From assembly GCF_000165395.2 (NCBI RefSeq), contig NC_067396.1, forward strand, positions 620,001 to 684,000: DNA of 64,000 nt, read 5' to 3'. How positions within the stretch are numbered: the stretch's first letter is position 1; every line of letters begins with the position of its first letter. The position numbers and the translations under genes are program-made. The notes below the pieces were generated by a model. That model did no database searches and was not told where the DNA came from. It was given only the letters and a program-made list of their open reading frames with translations. Of the stretch, positions 1 through 10,649 are shown piece by piece. Source of the DNA: Babesia bovis T2Bo (lineage: Eukaryota > Apicomplexa > Aconoidasida > Piroplasmida > Babesiidae).

Positions 1-1749
1 CTTAACTCCATTGACCTCTAAGCTATACCTTTACAAGTACTTGATAAATTTACATGAGCGTGGTAAGGCCACTAGCATTCACACGATTGTGCTGATGAGG
101 GTTTTGCAATCTTTGTTTGAGGACAGTTCAAACAATGTGGCATCGTCGGACTCAACTTCAGATGCTGCAATTACCTCCCACGACTGCCATGAGTTGCTAT
201 CACGGTTTTTGTCTACTTTTGGCGAATCTGAGAAGGATTCAATTCGTGAGGCTTTATATGATTGCCGATCCTCTGGTGGTTTTAATTTTGCTCGTGCTGT
301 AGCTCTTGCTCAGCAAAACCACAATGAGTACATTGACATATTGGTGGAGGACTTTCACGACTACGGTGCTACACTGGACTACCTGCAGTCTACTAGCACC
401 CAGGTAACTTGTAACGCCATTTTAAAGCACGGCAGGCGCCTTGTTAGGCACAATCCTGGTGCCATTTTATCCTTTATCCGTCGTATAGGTGATTCTATGC
501 CTAAGAATAATTGCAGTTTTCTTGAAGCGTTCGTTCCTACCTTTTGTATGGAGGACCTTTTTCTTACTGACATGCTTGGTTCGTATGTCGATAACAATTC
601 TTTGTTGATATTTTCCACTCGCCTTCACCTTTTGCTTGATCAGTATGCTGGTTTCCAGATTTCTGCAAGTCGTGACCTTACAACTGATTTACATTTGGGT
701 AGTGGTTCCACCAGTGGAACACACCTCGATAGCCGTTCGGGTACTTGTGGAACACCTCTGGACAATAATGATGCCAGTATGGCTGTATGTCCAAACACAA
801 TTCCGGGTGGTGCTACTATCTCTTCTGATGCTAAGTACACTGATTCAGGCTCACTATCTGGTAATTTTGACACTGCGGTTCTGGAGGATCGACTATGGAA
901 GTTGCTTAATGGCAACACTCAGTTGGCTGGTCACCAGCTTATAGCTTTGTTGCTGTGCCTGGTGTATAATTATCAGCGTGGTGCTAATTCCATGGCTATT
1001 AAGATGGGTTACTATCACCTTCCTTTGGTGCTTGCCGGTATGCGTGATGACGGTGTTGACACCAATACGTTTGACCTATTGAACCATGCTTTAAGTTATG
1101 GTTACAATGAGCCAACGCTTTGGGTTGGTACTCTGTCCTTGTTACTATCATCTCCCAATGACATTTCGGAGTTGTTGCGCGTTGCTCTTCAGCACATTCA
1201 GACTCACAACTTGTTGAGTTTCGCTAGTGTGTTGACTATTCTTCAGCGCAACTCTCATTTGCGCTTTGGTGATGTAAAGGTTCGTTTTAATTTAGACTCC
1301 ATATGGTTTTAGGACTACTTGCGTCGAGAATTCCGCCAGATTGGTGATTTGTTGCATGAGTATGAGCGTGACATAAGTCAGGACAAGGCTGACTGTCAGC
1401 AGATGAACCGCGACTTGCAGCGTTTGCAGCATTCTTACGTTGTGATTAACAACAGTAACTGCTCTCGTTGTGAGTTATGTCTTGAGATGCCATCACTACA
1501 CTTTTACTGCCAGCATTCATTTCACACTTACTGCATTGGCAGTGATGGCTTATGTCCCAAGTGTGGACCCATAGCCAATGAGGGCGGGGTTAGTTTGCAT
1601 TAGTGCTTTTATAGTGTATACAGTATGGCGTGGACTCACAGAAGCGTCTGGAGCATCAGGATAACTTTTTTAAGTTTTTGAGTGGTGCTACTGACCCGTT
1701 TGTTTACATGACGCAGCAGTTGGAGTGGTTTGCATTTTCCCAGGCTTAA
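1..1749 (+). CDS. VPS11: VPS11 (class C Vps, RING finger), 5' partial
   Basis: C-terminal part of the HOPS/CORVET core subunit Vps11, a tethering and E3-like protein on endosomes and vacuole-like organelles. Exons by inference are <2..1279, 1313..1588 and 1624..1749, giving about 559 residues. The introns are 33 and 35 nt; the first ends in an in-frame TAG that would otherwise split the protein. The middle exon carries a coiled segment and then a RING-H2-type cluster starting NCSRCELCLEMPSLHF, with CQHSFHTYC and CPKC following, which is the arrangement seen at the end of Vps11. The last exon supplies the family's extension after the RING (KRLEHQDNFF region). The N-terminal beta-propeller half lies left of the window. 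Confident on family and on the exon joins. Confidence 0.92.
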
Positions 1750-1823
1750 CGGTTGCAACATGCGCTATTAATACTATTTCATCTTTCGTCATGTATATGT
1801 TACTTGTGTAGTTTTATTTATTG

Positions 1824-2565
1824 TTAAACTCGGTCTTTTAATACCTGGTTGATTTGGTTGACTCGCTCCTGGAGTCCTACTGCCGATTCACTGATTCGAT
1901 CTAGATCATCATTTTGTTTTTGCACGGCATTTGCGATAGTTTCAGTCTTTTGGCGGTTATTCCTCAGTTCCTCAATCAGTATATCTAGGTGGTCGCTTGT
2001 ATTTACTGCTAAATGGCTCACCGCGTCTGTGTACTATGTGCTGGATACTAGGATAACTTACGGGTTATGGAATTATGATTGGCAATGTCTTTGGTCAAGG
2101 TCTCCTTGTTCGGAAACCATGTTGTTGTATCCCAAAACTTAGTCTTTCCAGTTGATACGTTTGGTTCCATATCCTTTTTTAACTGTATTCCCTTTTTCCA
2201 TGGTACGGAGTTGGTAATCCAGCTGACAGAATTAAGATAGGCATCTACTATCTTTTGTGTTGTTGTTACAGATTCATGTGATTCGTTAAGTCTATCTTTA
2301 ATTCGATTGATATTTTCTGTTTCAATGTAGTAATTAGCTTAGTTAACGTTACCATTTTGCGATTGAAGTTCGGTTAGTGAGTCCGTGGCCACATTTCCAG
2401 CTTCTACTGAGTGTGATAGTGCCTTTTTCAAGCTTTGCGTGATGCTCTTGCTATATTGCATAACCACCTATTGTGATATATATTCATATTTGATGTATTA
2501 ACCTGGGTGATACCATGCTCTTGTACATCGTCATCTTCGTTTGGTGTTTGGCTCTGCAGTTCCAT
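1824..2565 (-). CDS. SNAP-25-like Qb+Qc SNARE
   Basis: Predicted soluble double-SNARE protein for membrane fusion. Exons in transcription order are 2565..2503, 2467..2353, 2316..2062 and 2026..1824, with introns of 35, 36 and 35 nt, giving 211 residues (SNAP-25 family about 200-260). The N-terminal half holds a Qb motif with zero-layer Gln in LQSQNENINRI, and the C-terminal half a Qc motif with zero-layer Gln in VQKQNDDLDRI. No transmembrane segment and no Cys cluster are visible in the linker, so it resembles SNAP-29/SNAP-47 more than palmitoylated SNAP-25. The first exon is short and acidic. It is tail-to-tail with VPS11, another trafficking gene. The only single open frame in this stretch is the last exon, so the gene is easily missed. 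Confidence 0.85.
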
Positions 2566-2812
2566 ATCTGATTATATTATAATTTCCATGTTTAATAGAT
2601 ATTTTCCAGTGGAATTCTATCCAATGTGTAGGATTAATATCGATCTCTGGGGATTTGCCTCTATTTTTGTAGCAGATGTGTATCACATTGTTTGCTAAAA
2701 CCGTTTAATACAGATTCCGGTGTTGCACATCGCCTAGAATACGCATTAGTACTACTTTATTTTGCTTCTGTTATATATTCTTGTATGTTTACAATCGAGA
2801 TGTTAATCTAGG

Positions 2813-3345
2813 ATGCTGGGTATTAATTTATCTTGTGCTAAGGACATCGGTCGCACATTGGTTTATACATTTTGTTCGGCTCACGTGATAACTAAATATG
2901 CAGTGGATGTTACTTTGGTTAGTTTTGGTATTCTATTCCTTAAGTTTCTAACAGACTCAGGGTCCTAGTATGGTCCCTACTATAGATGAATCACGTGCCA
3001 TTGCATTTTTTGTTCGTCCACATTTACTGCGTATATTGCGTGGCAGTCCCGTTCCAATATACCGTGACGGTGACATTGTGATTGCCAAATCGCCTACAAA
3101 TGCCACTCGTCGTATTTGCAAGCGTGTCGTTGTAATTTCACCTGAGCATCGTGGTGACATTATGGTTCCTGAGGGCCACGTGTGGTTAGAAGGTGACAAC
3201 AAGTGTAGGTCTTGACTTTATACTTCTAATCTTGACATTAGCGAACTCCCTTGACAGTCGATACTACGGCGCCGTATCATCTCACTTGTTGCTGGGTCGT
3301 GTATTTCTGGTTATATCGCAAAGTACCGGGGTCAGCGTACTCTAA
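2813..3345 (+). CDS. Mitochondrial inner membrane peptidase-type S26 signal peptidase
   Basis: Serine-lysine signal peptidase of family S26, IMP1/IMP2 type, which in mitochondria removes sorting signals on the intermembrane side of the inner membrane. Exons by inference are 2813..2917, 2961..3204 and 3242..3345 (introns 43 and 37 nt), 150 residues. The catalytic Ser is in GPSMVPT (about residue 38) and the general-base Lys in CKRV (about residue 89). The signature GHVWLEGDN is followed, after splicing with a GTAGGT donor, by NSLDSRYYG, the expected box. Length fits IMP (about 150-170). An apicoplast or mitochondrial location cannot be told apart from sequence alone. Convergent with the clpS-like gene, 121 bp apart. 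Confidence 0.9.
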
Positions 3346-3466
3346 CAATGCCTCGTTCAACGTAACACCATGTACGGTCTTTCTAGGCATTCACTATTGC
3401 ACTTTATAAATCTAGATCGTTATATACATGATCTATATTACAGCATGTTTGGTATTATGTGCTTAT

Positions 3467-4374
3467 TTAATTCTGCTTTGGGCATGTATCATGTATTGCG
3501 CAAGCTGTTAAACCTCGTTTCTGCAGTTCTGTAGAGAATGAATTGTGAGGAACAATACTAATGGGCCATGGCATTGTCAAGGTAATTGACAATTCCCTGT
3601 GGTCACGAAAAGTTGCATATTCTTTGGTTCAATATATGGATACATCATTGATATGTTGTAAGGAGCTATGCTAATATTGCCATACGTACCTATACAGTAG
3701 AGCTCAGCCTTCCGTTGCCAGGTTCGCAACACCGTTGCTTGTCCTGTGCTATGCGCTTCCATAGTGATTGTATGTGCCACTTCTCTACTTATTTGTGGTA
3801 TGGCATCTGCGATTGATTCCGTGACATAAGGGATGCTGTATTATGTAATAACTGCGACATGCTTATTTACCTGTGTATATCGTCATTATAGATTACTACA
3901 CGCCAAGCAGTTGTTTCTTCCTTCCTTTCTTGTTTGGTTTGGTCATCCATACTGGCGACAGCGTCTTCCTTGATGGATTCTATTGTTTGCCTAGGTAATC
4001 ATATAGCACGGGCTATTTGGTTGCTATAGACACACCTTAATTTACTTTGTTCTTCTTTCTTGTGTACATAAGTACCCAATTGGGCAGCAGGTGTAGATGA
4101 CGCCTGTGCTTTTACCTGGTTGGTGTTATTCCACACTGGATGTAAGACTTACTTTGGTTCCTAGGTATGGGTGTTTAACTCTTTGGACTAAGATTCCACT
4201 GCTAAATGAATTCCACGATTGCGTGTCTAATGTACCCAAAGCGGCTAATAAAAGCGTTGCGATGTGTAGCCCTCTTAAGAGTTGTGTATATGGCCGGCGT
4301 AGCATCGGAGGGAGCGATTCTAGCTCTTTGGCAGATCCGCTTCGGTGCTTGGCGATTCGATAAGGAGCTTCCAA
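3467..4374 (-). CDS. clpS: ClpS-like adaptor with bipartite leader (apicoplast)
   Basis: Adaptor that hands N-degron substrates to a Clp/Hsp100 protease; in apicomplexans the ClpC/ClpP machine is in the apicoplast. Exons in transcription order are 4374..4153, 4115..4036, 3990..3871, 3835..3690 and 3528..3467; introns are 37, 45, 35 and 161 nt; product 209 residues. The ClpS core spans about residues 129-205: WRVVIYNDD (130-138), the MEAH box (166-169) and the closing ELQKRGLTA. A hydrophobic stretch at about 36-49 (LHIATLLLAALG) looks like a signal peptide core and is followed by a Lys/Ser-rich transit-like part. The second Met (residue 24) would place the signal peptide at the true N-terminus and may be the real start. 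The last intron is unusually long. Confidence 0.87.
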
Positions 4375-5174
4375 TAAAATGCTGGGGGTAGCTATTGGCT
4401 AGCTAGTTATATCATTGTCGACTATTTAATTCTTCGCGTTTGGTGGGCTCGCTACTTTATGTGGCGCTGTCTATGAAATGGCTACACAATTTCATTTCAT
4501 GGTTTTGCGATGCTTTATGGCCATATTGTTGTATGCTTGGATGGGTTTTGCATTGGTGAAGGCTTGTAAAATTCTTGCAAATTCTCCTTCTGCTTACACA
4601 TTCTTGTGAGTTACATGTTTTATAATTTCTCACACAGTGTGTTTAAAAGCACGGATTACTTTTATTAATACCAGAAGACCCTTATAGAATTCACATTTTG
4701 TGGAAGGTAGGTTTTATTTGTTACTTAGGCGTGTCGTAAGATGGGTGCCATGCTTATATATTTCTAGAGTTGGTTGTTACATGCACATAGTACCATTTTG
4801 ATTCACTGTTGAATATTTTTCGATCTTGCATTTATCTGAACATGCGATGTTTATGATGTTTATATACATTTTCTAAGTTTATTCAGATTCCACTGATCCT
4901 TCTATGATTTTTTTCTTTTGCGTCATCTATGGCATAAATCTGCTTCTTCTAAGGGTGTGTATATTCGTGCATTGATTCCTGGGAGTACTGGATATTAACA
5001 GTATACAACTAGATTTCAGATTGGTTTGTTTCGGTTGTTCCCTTCTCAGGATTCTTTGCCTATCTTGGATATTTCGTCAAGATCACTTGGTTTGCATACA
5101 TTTGTTGAGTTTAGGGTCTCTGTAGAAGCATTGTCTGTGTTGTTTGTTTGCCGTAATTTTTTTCAGGATTCACC
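4375..5174. other. Intergenic region, divergent clpS-like / ApiAP2
   Basis: About 800 bp between two divergent start codons. I see no gene, RNA or repeat that I can support. It must contain both promoters. Just before the ApiAP2 ATG there is a T-rich run ending in CAG (5158-5168), typical of a splice acceptor, so a 5' UTR intron for that gene is likely. Confidence 0.6.
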
Positions 5175-7223
5175 ATGCTTTCTGCAAGTGTGTTTCACCC
5201 TGTTGAGGGGATTGGGCATCGTCCTGGTTGTGTTCCTTTGATGAATGATTTTCCTGAAATGTGTTATATGCCTCAATTTCACGATATGGGTGCTTCAACA
5301 AATTCTTATACTGATTTTAATGGTGGTCCTATGGATACTGAGGCTGTTTTGTGGGATAGACGGGTATGGGACCAGGGTCAATATCCAGGACCTTCTGACT
5401 TATATAATAGTTATGATACCCAGATAGGATTCGTCAACACTGACCGGATTGTTCCTGTGGAGATGTTGGCTGAATACGCTCAGTATCATGAGCGTGTATC
5501 TGCACAGCAGCAAAAGGCTTTGGAGATTCAACATCAGCTTCAGCAGATGCATGCTCAGTATACTCAATACCAAGCCTTTTTGACTAATTTTCACTTACCT
5601 CATATTATGGAGATGGAGCTAAAGGGCAAGTATGGCTTAGGTGACCAGGGTTCACGCGGGGTTATGGGCAACGTCTTTGGTGGCAACTCCTCTCCAACTA
5701 CTCATTTCCACACCATGGGACAAATGTCTGAGACACTTCGGGAGCTACCGTACACTTTTTTCGCTGATGACAACACTGCACCTTGTTCTCCGGACCGCCA
5801 TTCATCATCCATAAGTTCTGAGACTACTCCCAATAACATGGACGTCCTCAATGGCATTTCGGGATATAGGGCTTTCCCTCAAAAACACAACCATGGTTAC
5901 AACAGTACTTTAGATTCTGTTGACATGGTTACAAAGCCTGTGGTATCACTGTGTTCCATGGCTAGTGTGAGCACTGTTGACTTGATGAACGACGAGGGGT
6001 ATCGCTCCATGGGCAATGGACTAGCTACAGACGATAGTGACAATACGTTTGACTTCACTCGCAAGCGTACGTTATCTATTGACGATCCTGTGGATTCAGC
6101 ACTGATCATTGGCAGCGATGAGAAACGTCAGAAGCCCACGGGTCCTAGTGATGTGAGCTTGGTACCAGATTCCTACCGTGTTAAGTACATATCCAATGGT
6201 AACAGAGCGGTTAAAACCCCTGCTTTTAGGCGCAGTGGCGCTAATGACTATCCAGTAAAAATGCCATCTAGTGAGCCACATTATAGTCGCATTCCATTTT
6301 CTGGTCCTAATGCCTTTATGACTGAGCCCATAATAGATGGTCAGATTAACCATGATTACTACCGTCGAGATTTTTACTCCAGGATGTCGCAGCATGGCTT
6401 GGACCATTTATTCCCAGAGCACAATATATCTTGCAACCCTGTTAGGATGGGTTGTGAACCGCTGTTCAATAATGTAAATGGTATATCTTGTAGCGCTGGT
6501 GCTACTCATGACCACAAGGAGGTTAGGAGTACTAACCTGGATAACATTAGCATAACTCCACGGAGGAACATTGACGATGACCTAGTCAATGGCAATCTAC
6601 GTTATCCTGGTGACAGTAATGATGAACATGACCTCACTAGTGAGATCTCTCCTTTTGGTCATGACCATACCGATCTTTGCGACACTCAAGATCAGGATAG
6701 CCTTAGTCCAAAAGAGCGCAAGTCGCATCGTCTGGCTGCCAAGAAATTATCATCCAATGTTTTCAAGGTTCGCAAGAAGATTGCTAGATCTTCCGAGGTG
6801 ATTCGTGAGCACCGTGAGATTGCTCAGCGTCTGAAGTCACTGGAGGTGGGTGGCATCATGGTAATTAAGAAGCGTCGGAGTCACCGGGACTCCCAAATAG
6901 AGATTAAGAAGTCCACTGATTTTTATGACTATCTTTTGGACATTCCTGTAACTGCTGAGCCCGATCCGGAGTTGGGTGTTCAGCAGTACAAGTGTTTAGT
7001 CCCTGGTGTCTACTGGGACAAGCGTTCTTGGATTGCCTCATGGTATGAAAACGGTATTCGTTGTTACAGCAGTTTTTCTGCGAAAATGCACGGGTTTTAC
7101 AAGGCAAAGTACTTTGCGATTCACGTTCGCATCTTTAAGACCAAAAACGCAGATTTTTATGACCCAGAGGCTGAGACGGAGCGATACCATATTTTAAGTC
7201 AATTAGGCGTTAAGAAATGTTAG
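5175..7223 (+). CDS. ApiAP2 DNA-binding protein
   Basis: Predicted nuclear transcription factor of the apicomplexan AP2 family, 682 residues in one exon. The single AP2 domain is near the C-terminus (about residues 606-655): PGVYWDKRSWIASWYENG, then a helix with FSAKMHGFYKAKYFA. A basic Lys/Arg-rich stretch at about 515-580 precedes it. The rest is low-complexity and rich in Ser, Asn and Asp, with a Gln-rich coiled segment near residues 95-135, as usual for ApiAP2 proteins. Start: the ATG at 5175 follows a T-rich acceptor-like run; the ATG at 5242 is an alternative. The target motif cannot be read from the sequence. Confident on family, not on which orthologue. Confidence 0.9.
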   Translation: MLSASVFHPVEGIGHRPGCVPLMNDFPEMCYMPQFHDMGASTNSYTDFNGGPMDTEAVLWDRRVWDQGQYPGPSDLYNSYDTQIGFVNTDRIVPVEMLAEYAQYHERVSAQQQKALEIQHQLQQMHAQYTQYQAFLTNFHLPHIMEMELKGKYGLGDQGSRGVMGNVFGGNSSPTTHFHTMGQMSETLRELPYTFFADDNTAPCSPDRHSSSISSETTPNNMDVLNGISGYRAFPQKHNHGYNSTLDSVDMVTKPVVSLCSMASVSTVDLMNDEGYRSMGNGLATDDSDNTFDFTRKRTLSIDDPVDSALIIGSDEKRQKPTGPSDVSLVPDSYRVKYISNGNRAVKTPAFRRSGANDYPVKMPSSEPHYSRIPFSGPNAFMTEPIIDGQINHDYYRRDFYSRMSQHGLDHLFPEHNISCNPVRMGCEPLFNNVNGISCSAGATHDHKEVRSTNLDNISITPRRNIDDDLVNGNLRYPGDSNDEHDLTSEISPFGHDHTDLCDTQDQDSLSPKERKSHRLAAKKLSSNVFKVRKKIARSSEVIREHREIAQRLKSLEVGGIMVIKKRRSHRDSQIEIKKSTDFYDYLLDIPVTAEPDPELGVQQYKCLVPGVYWDKRSWIASWYENGIRCYSSFSAKMHGFYKAKYFAIHVRIFKTKNADFYDPEAETERYHILSQLGVKKC

Positions 7224-7767
7224 TGTGGCGCCTAGTGGGACATTGGCATTCCCGATGCCCATCTATGCGTTTCATACATCCCATCAAAATTTGGATGGAC
7301 GAATCAATGAAGTGAATCTTTACGTCATCCGCTGAAACAGAGTGGATATATTTGCTATACACAAAAAATGCGAGTTTTCAAGATTGCTAGTTGCATTCCG
7401 CCTGGCTCCTCATTCTCACTTGTACCCCTGGTTCCAGAAAGCCTATGTGGGATACAATCGTGGTACCACTTTCCTTACTACGTTACGTCCTGGAATGGTA
7501 CTTGGAACATATAAGTTAGGCGATTGCTAACATCTAGCATTGCCATGGCTGCTTAGGGTGGATTTTGCACTTTGGGTTTCGTGACATTATGACTCTCATA
7601 ATGTTGCGTCTGCTCGTCAATCGCCAGCATTTTCGTTTGTTTACGAATTTACTTGGGTGTATAGGCTGTGCGCTGGGCGTGTAGTTCTGAATCCTGCCGC
7701 TGCCTTTCACACACATTAAAGGCAACTGCCATTTAATAGCTATTCATGGTATTTATATTAAGTAGTT
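7224..7767. other. Intergenic region between ApiAP2 and OGG1
   Basis: Only one short candidate frame (7534..7716, minus; separate entry) is worth naming. The plus-strand frame around 7367-7530 is open for some 50 codons but shows no motif I recognise and no clear splice partner. The rest is probably 3' UTR of the AP2 gene and the OGG1 promoter. Confidence 0.45.
7534..7716 (-). CDS. Small basic ORF, possible bL36-like organellar ribosomal protein
   Basis: A 60-codon frame starting at the ATG at 7716. The product is strongly basic. Its second half (KRKCW, RRN, then SRNPKCKIHPKQ) recalls the C-terminus of ribosomal protein bL36, where NPKHKQRQ ends the protein, but the zinc-binding Cys/His set is not clearly kept. 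It lies between the AP2 gene (convergent) and OGG1 (divergent, 51 bp). The resemblance is short and could be chance; an upstream exon is also possible. Listed as a candidate only. Confidence 0.28.
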   Translation of the reverse strand: MCVKGSGRIQNYTPSAQPIHPSKFVNKRKCWRLTSRRNIMRVIMSRNPKCKIHPKQPWQC

Positions 7768-8825
7768 ATGGGTTTAGAGTGGACCTTGCTGTGTACGCAG
7801 CGTTGCATGGATCCATCCCTTGTTCTTACTACAGGTGTGTTGACGGTTAAGAATATATATTCATAGGTCAATCATTTGGTTGGTCACCTGTTGGTGACGA
7901 CACATGGGTTGGCGTGATTGACAGCTTTGTCATTGAGCTGCGGAAGGCTGGTGACAATGTCGAGTACAGGTTGGTTGGATTCTTGCTATATATTATAATT
8001 AAGGAATATATTTGGCGATTGCGACGTAAAGCGATTAAGAGCTTACTTCGACTTGGACTATAGTTACACAATCGATCGGTCTATTGCTCCTGATAGCGTA
8101 TTGCGTATAGTTGATCGTCGCGTCGGTGTCCGCATACTCCAGCAGGACCCCTTGGAAACCCTTGTGAGCTTCATCTGTTCGGCTAACAACAACATTAAGC
8201 GCATTACTCGCATGTGCTATGAGATTCGTTCGTCTTATGGTACCCTGCTGGGTTCAAAGGATTACAATGGGACGACCTTGCGTTTCTATTCATTTCCTAC
8301 ATTGAGTCAGCTATCCGCTGCTGACTTCACTTCTCTGGGTCTTGGATTCCGTGCTAAATACGTTGCACGCAGTATATCATTTCTCCGAGAAAACGGCTTA
8401 GAGTGGCTGTTGAACTTGCGTGACATACCTTACCCGGAAGCCCTGGAGGAGTTGGTTAAGTTGCCGTAAGTTTGACTGGATAGCAAGTTATCATTTACCA
8501 GTGGTGTTGGCCGAAAGGTGGCTGACTGCATTTTATTGTACAGTTTGGGTAAACGTGAGTGCGTTCCTGTTGACGTCCACGTAAATCGCATAGCTAAATT
8601 GTAGGTCATTGTCCCGTTGATAACAGTTTGTTAGGCACTTTGGTATTCGCGCTAGCGGCTCCGGCAGCTATGACAGGATCCATGAAGCTTTTCTCGAAAT
8701 GTAGGTTTACTCTAGGTAGTTAACTCTACTCCAGTGCTCCTAGGGACGCCGGGTGGCTGCAAGCCGTGCTCTTTGTGGATTCAGTTATTCAAAACTCCAG
8801 CCAAGTTACTAAGGTCATACACTAG
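7768..8825 (+). CDS. OGG1: 8-oxoguanine DNA glycosylase OGG1
   Basis: Bifunctional base-excision glycosylase/AP lyase that removes 8-oxoguanine. Exons by inference are 7768..7834, 7867..7969, 8004..8465, 8502..8600, 8635..8700 and 8735..8825, with five introns of 32-36 nt; 295 residues (human about 345). The N-terminal OGG domain shows LVLTTGQSFGW; the helix-hairpin-helix shows GVGRKVADC with the Schiff-base Lys at about 216, followed by VPVDVHV with the catalytic Asp at about 235. The last exon encodes AGWLQAVLF, the expected closing helix. All splice phases agree. No mitochondrial leader is obvious. Convergent with the cytidylyltransferase gene, 25 bp apart. With MSH6 in the same window, two DNA-repair genes are present. 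Confidence 0.93.
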
Positions 8826-8850
8826 TTCTGGTATCATTGATGTATACTAC

Positions 8851-10011
8851 TCAATGGTACAGCGCCTGCTCTATTTTACACCTACGTTCCACGTTTAATG
8901 TAATTTGGTCCAGTCTGTTAGACACTCTCTGTATTATGTCAGAGCTTGTCAAGGTGCATCCGGAGTCTATATGCTTTAGGATACCAATATCCCTTGCCAC
9001 TGCGTAGTTATCAAAGTCATCGATCATCAACGGGTCATCACTGTGGTTGCCCACTGCAACTAAGCTAACCTCTAGGTTTTCGAGGTAATTCTTAGATGGA
9101 ATGAATGGTGCTCCCATGATCACATCGTCGACATACTTCATTGCAAGTACAGTTAGTGCGCGGTCCATAAGGTGGTTGACTGGGAATGGATTCCCCTTGA
9201 TTGTCCGTACTGTTTGGTCGTCGTACAACCCAACTATTAGGTAATCTCCCAGTTCTTTAGCTCGTTGTAGGAATCTCAGGTGCCCTACATGGAACACGTC
9301 GAATGTACCATCGACATATATAACTTTAGCTCCATCAGGTTTGCAAGACATTGGGATAAACTTGGAAAACAGTGATGCGCGTGTTCTGCATCTTGGGAAT
9401 CTTACATGCATTTCATTTTTAGATGCCTTCTTTTCAATTTCATTAAACCCGTCGTCGGACAGCAAGTCCCGTGACATCTGCTCTTCATTTTGTGCTACTA
9501 GCGTCTCAAATTGAGCAATTGGGTCCTGGGCTATACCTGAGTTGGATGCAAAGTGGCTGAATCTGTCACTGCTCAGTGCTTCTACAAGCCTACCAAGGGT
9601 TGTAGATGTGCTGCATCCACGTGACCTTCGTACTGATACGAACAGCCCGGCATTTTTAATCTCCTCGTAACAATCTTTACCACTTGCTCCAATGGCCACG
9701 TCATCTCCATGTGCTACGACATCGCATTTGGCAACATCCTTGAGGAATTTTATTGTAACGTCATAGGGTGTATCCACAATAACATCGTCTACCCATCGGC
9801 ATCCACTTATAAGTTCCGCGCGCTCCTGTGAATTGTATATCGGTGCTATACCCTTAGTATCCTGGGTCTCCTTGTCCGATACTACACCAACTACTATTTT
9901 ACCTCCTAATTGATGTGCCTGGCGCAGTGCATTCAAATGCCCCCAATGGACCAAATCAAAAACGCCATCCACATATATTCTTCGGTGACTTGTCATATCT
10001 TGGTCTTCCAT
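8851..10011 (-). CDS. PCYT2: Ethanolamine-phosphate cytidylyltransferase
   Basis: Makes CDP-ethanolamine from CTP and phosphoethanolamine in the Kennedy pathway to phosphatidylethanolamine. One exon, 386 residues, with the family's two tandem cytidylyltransferase folds. The first has VDGVFDLVHWGH (HxGH at 22-25) and RSRGCSTSTT at about 129-138; the second has VDGTFDVFHVGH (HxGH at 241-244) but no clear RTxGxSTT box, so only the first is probably fully catalytic, as in other ECTs. The linker at about 150-225 is charged. Length matches the family (about 370-400). The start is the first ATG; a Met at residue 6 is an alternative. Confidence 0.95.
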   Translation of the reverse strand: MEDQDMTSHRRIYVDGVFDLVHWGHLNALRQAHQLGGKIVVGVVSDKETQDTKGIAPIYNSQERAELISGCRWVDDVIVDTPYDVTIKFLKDVAKCDVVAHGDDVAIGASGKDCYEEIKNAGLFVSVRRSRGCSTSTTLGRLVEALSSDRFSHFASNSGIAQDPIAQFETLVAQNEEQMSRDLLSDDGFNEIEKKASKNEMHVRFPRCRTRASLFSKFIPMSCKPDGAKVIYVDGTFDVFHVGHLRFLQRAKELGDYLIVGLYDDQTVRTIKGNPFPVNHLMDRALTVLAMKYVDDVIMGAPFIPSKNYLENLEVSLVAVGNHSDDPLMIDDFDNYAVARDIGILKHIDSGCTLTSSDIIQRVSNRLDQITLNVERRCKIEQALYH

Positions 10012-10649
10012 TATGTTATTTTGAATCGTTCGTTAACTCGGGAAAATGGATACGTACGCAAGGCAGACATGTGGTATTACCAACCTTCCAAGGATACTTT
10101 GGTCCAAATTAAATTCCATAAACTACTTTATGCGCAATCCCTGGTTTTCGGGTACTTTCAAATAATAAATATCAGATATATCCTTGGTATATATAATCTC
10201 CATACAACGCTCTACAAGCAAAAACTTATATATTTCCTAATTAAAATTCAGAATAATAATTAAATAAAGAGCTACATTTAACCCCGGATGTAAAGATTCT
10301 GTTTTGGTATTGGCCTACCGTGCGGCACCATTATACCACATGGTAGCAACGTGCACGTCCCAACAGTATGTAAATTACTGTCTAGTATATGTCGTTGTGT
10401 ATCCTAGTATATAATATACCGCCTTGGTATTTCTTGAGTCAATGTGTACCTCTTTTTCTTTTTAGTTGTACCACGCTGTGTTGCAAGTCACCTAGCTATA
10501 TAAAATCGGTTTCTGTAATTCCAAAATTCTTGTTACACCGGATTTACATTGATCCCATTGATGACCGGCTTCCTCAATGCATGAACAGCTCCTGTTGATG
10601 AAAGATTCCCTCTAAAGAACGGGATACGTACAAAATTGCGTAAACAACT
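10012..10649. other. Intergenic region, divergent PCYT2 / LENG1-like
   Basis: 638 bp between divergent starts, AT-rich. I found no coding frame with a recognisable motif, no tRNA and no repeat. It holds two promoters and 5' UTRs. Confidence 0.55.
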
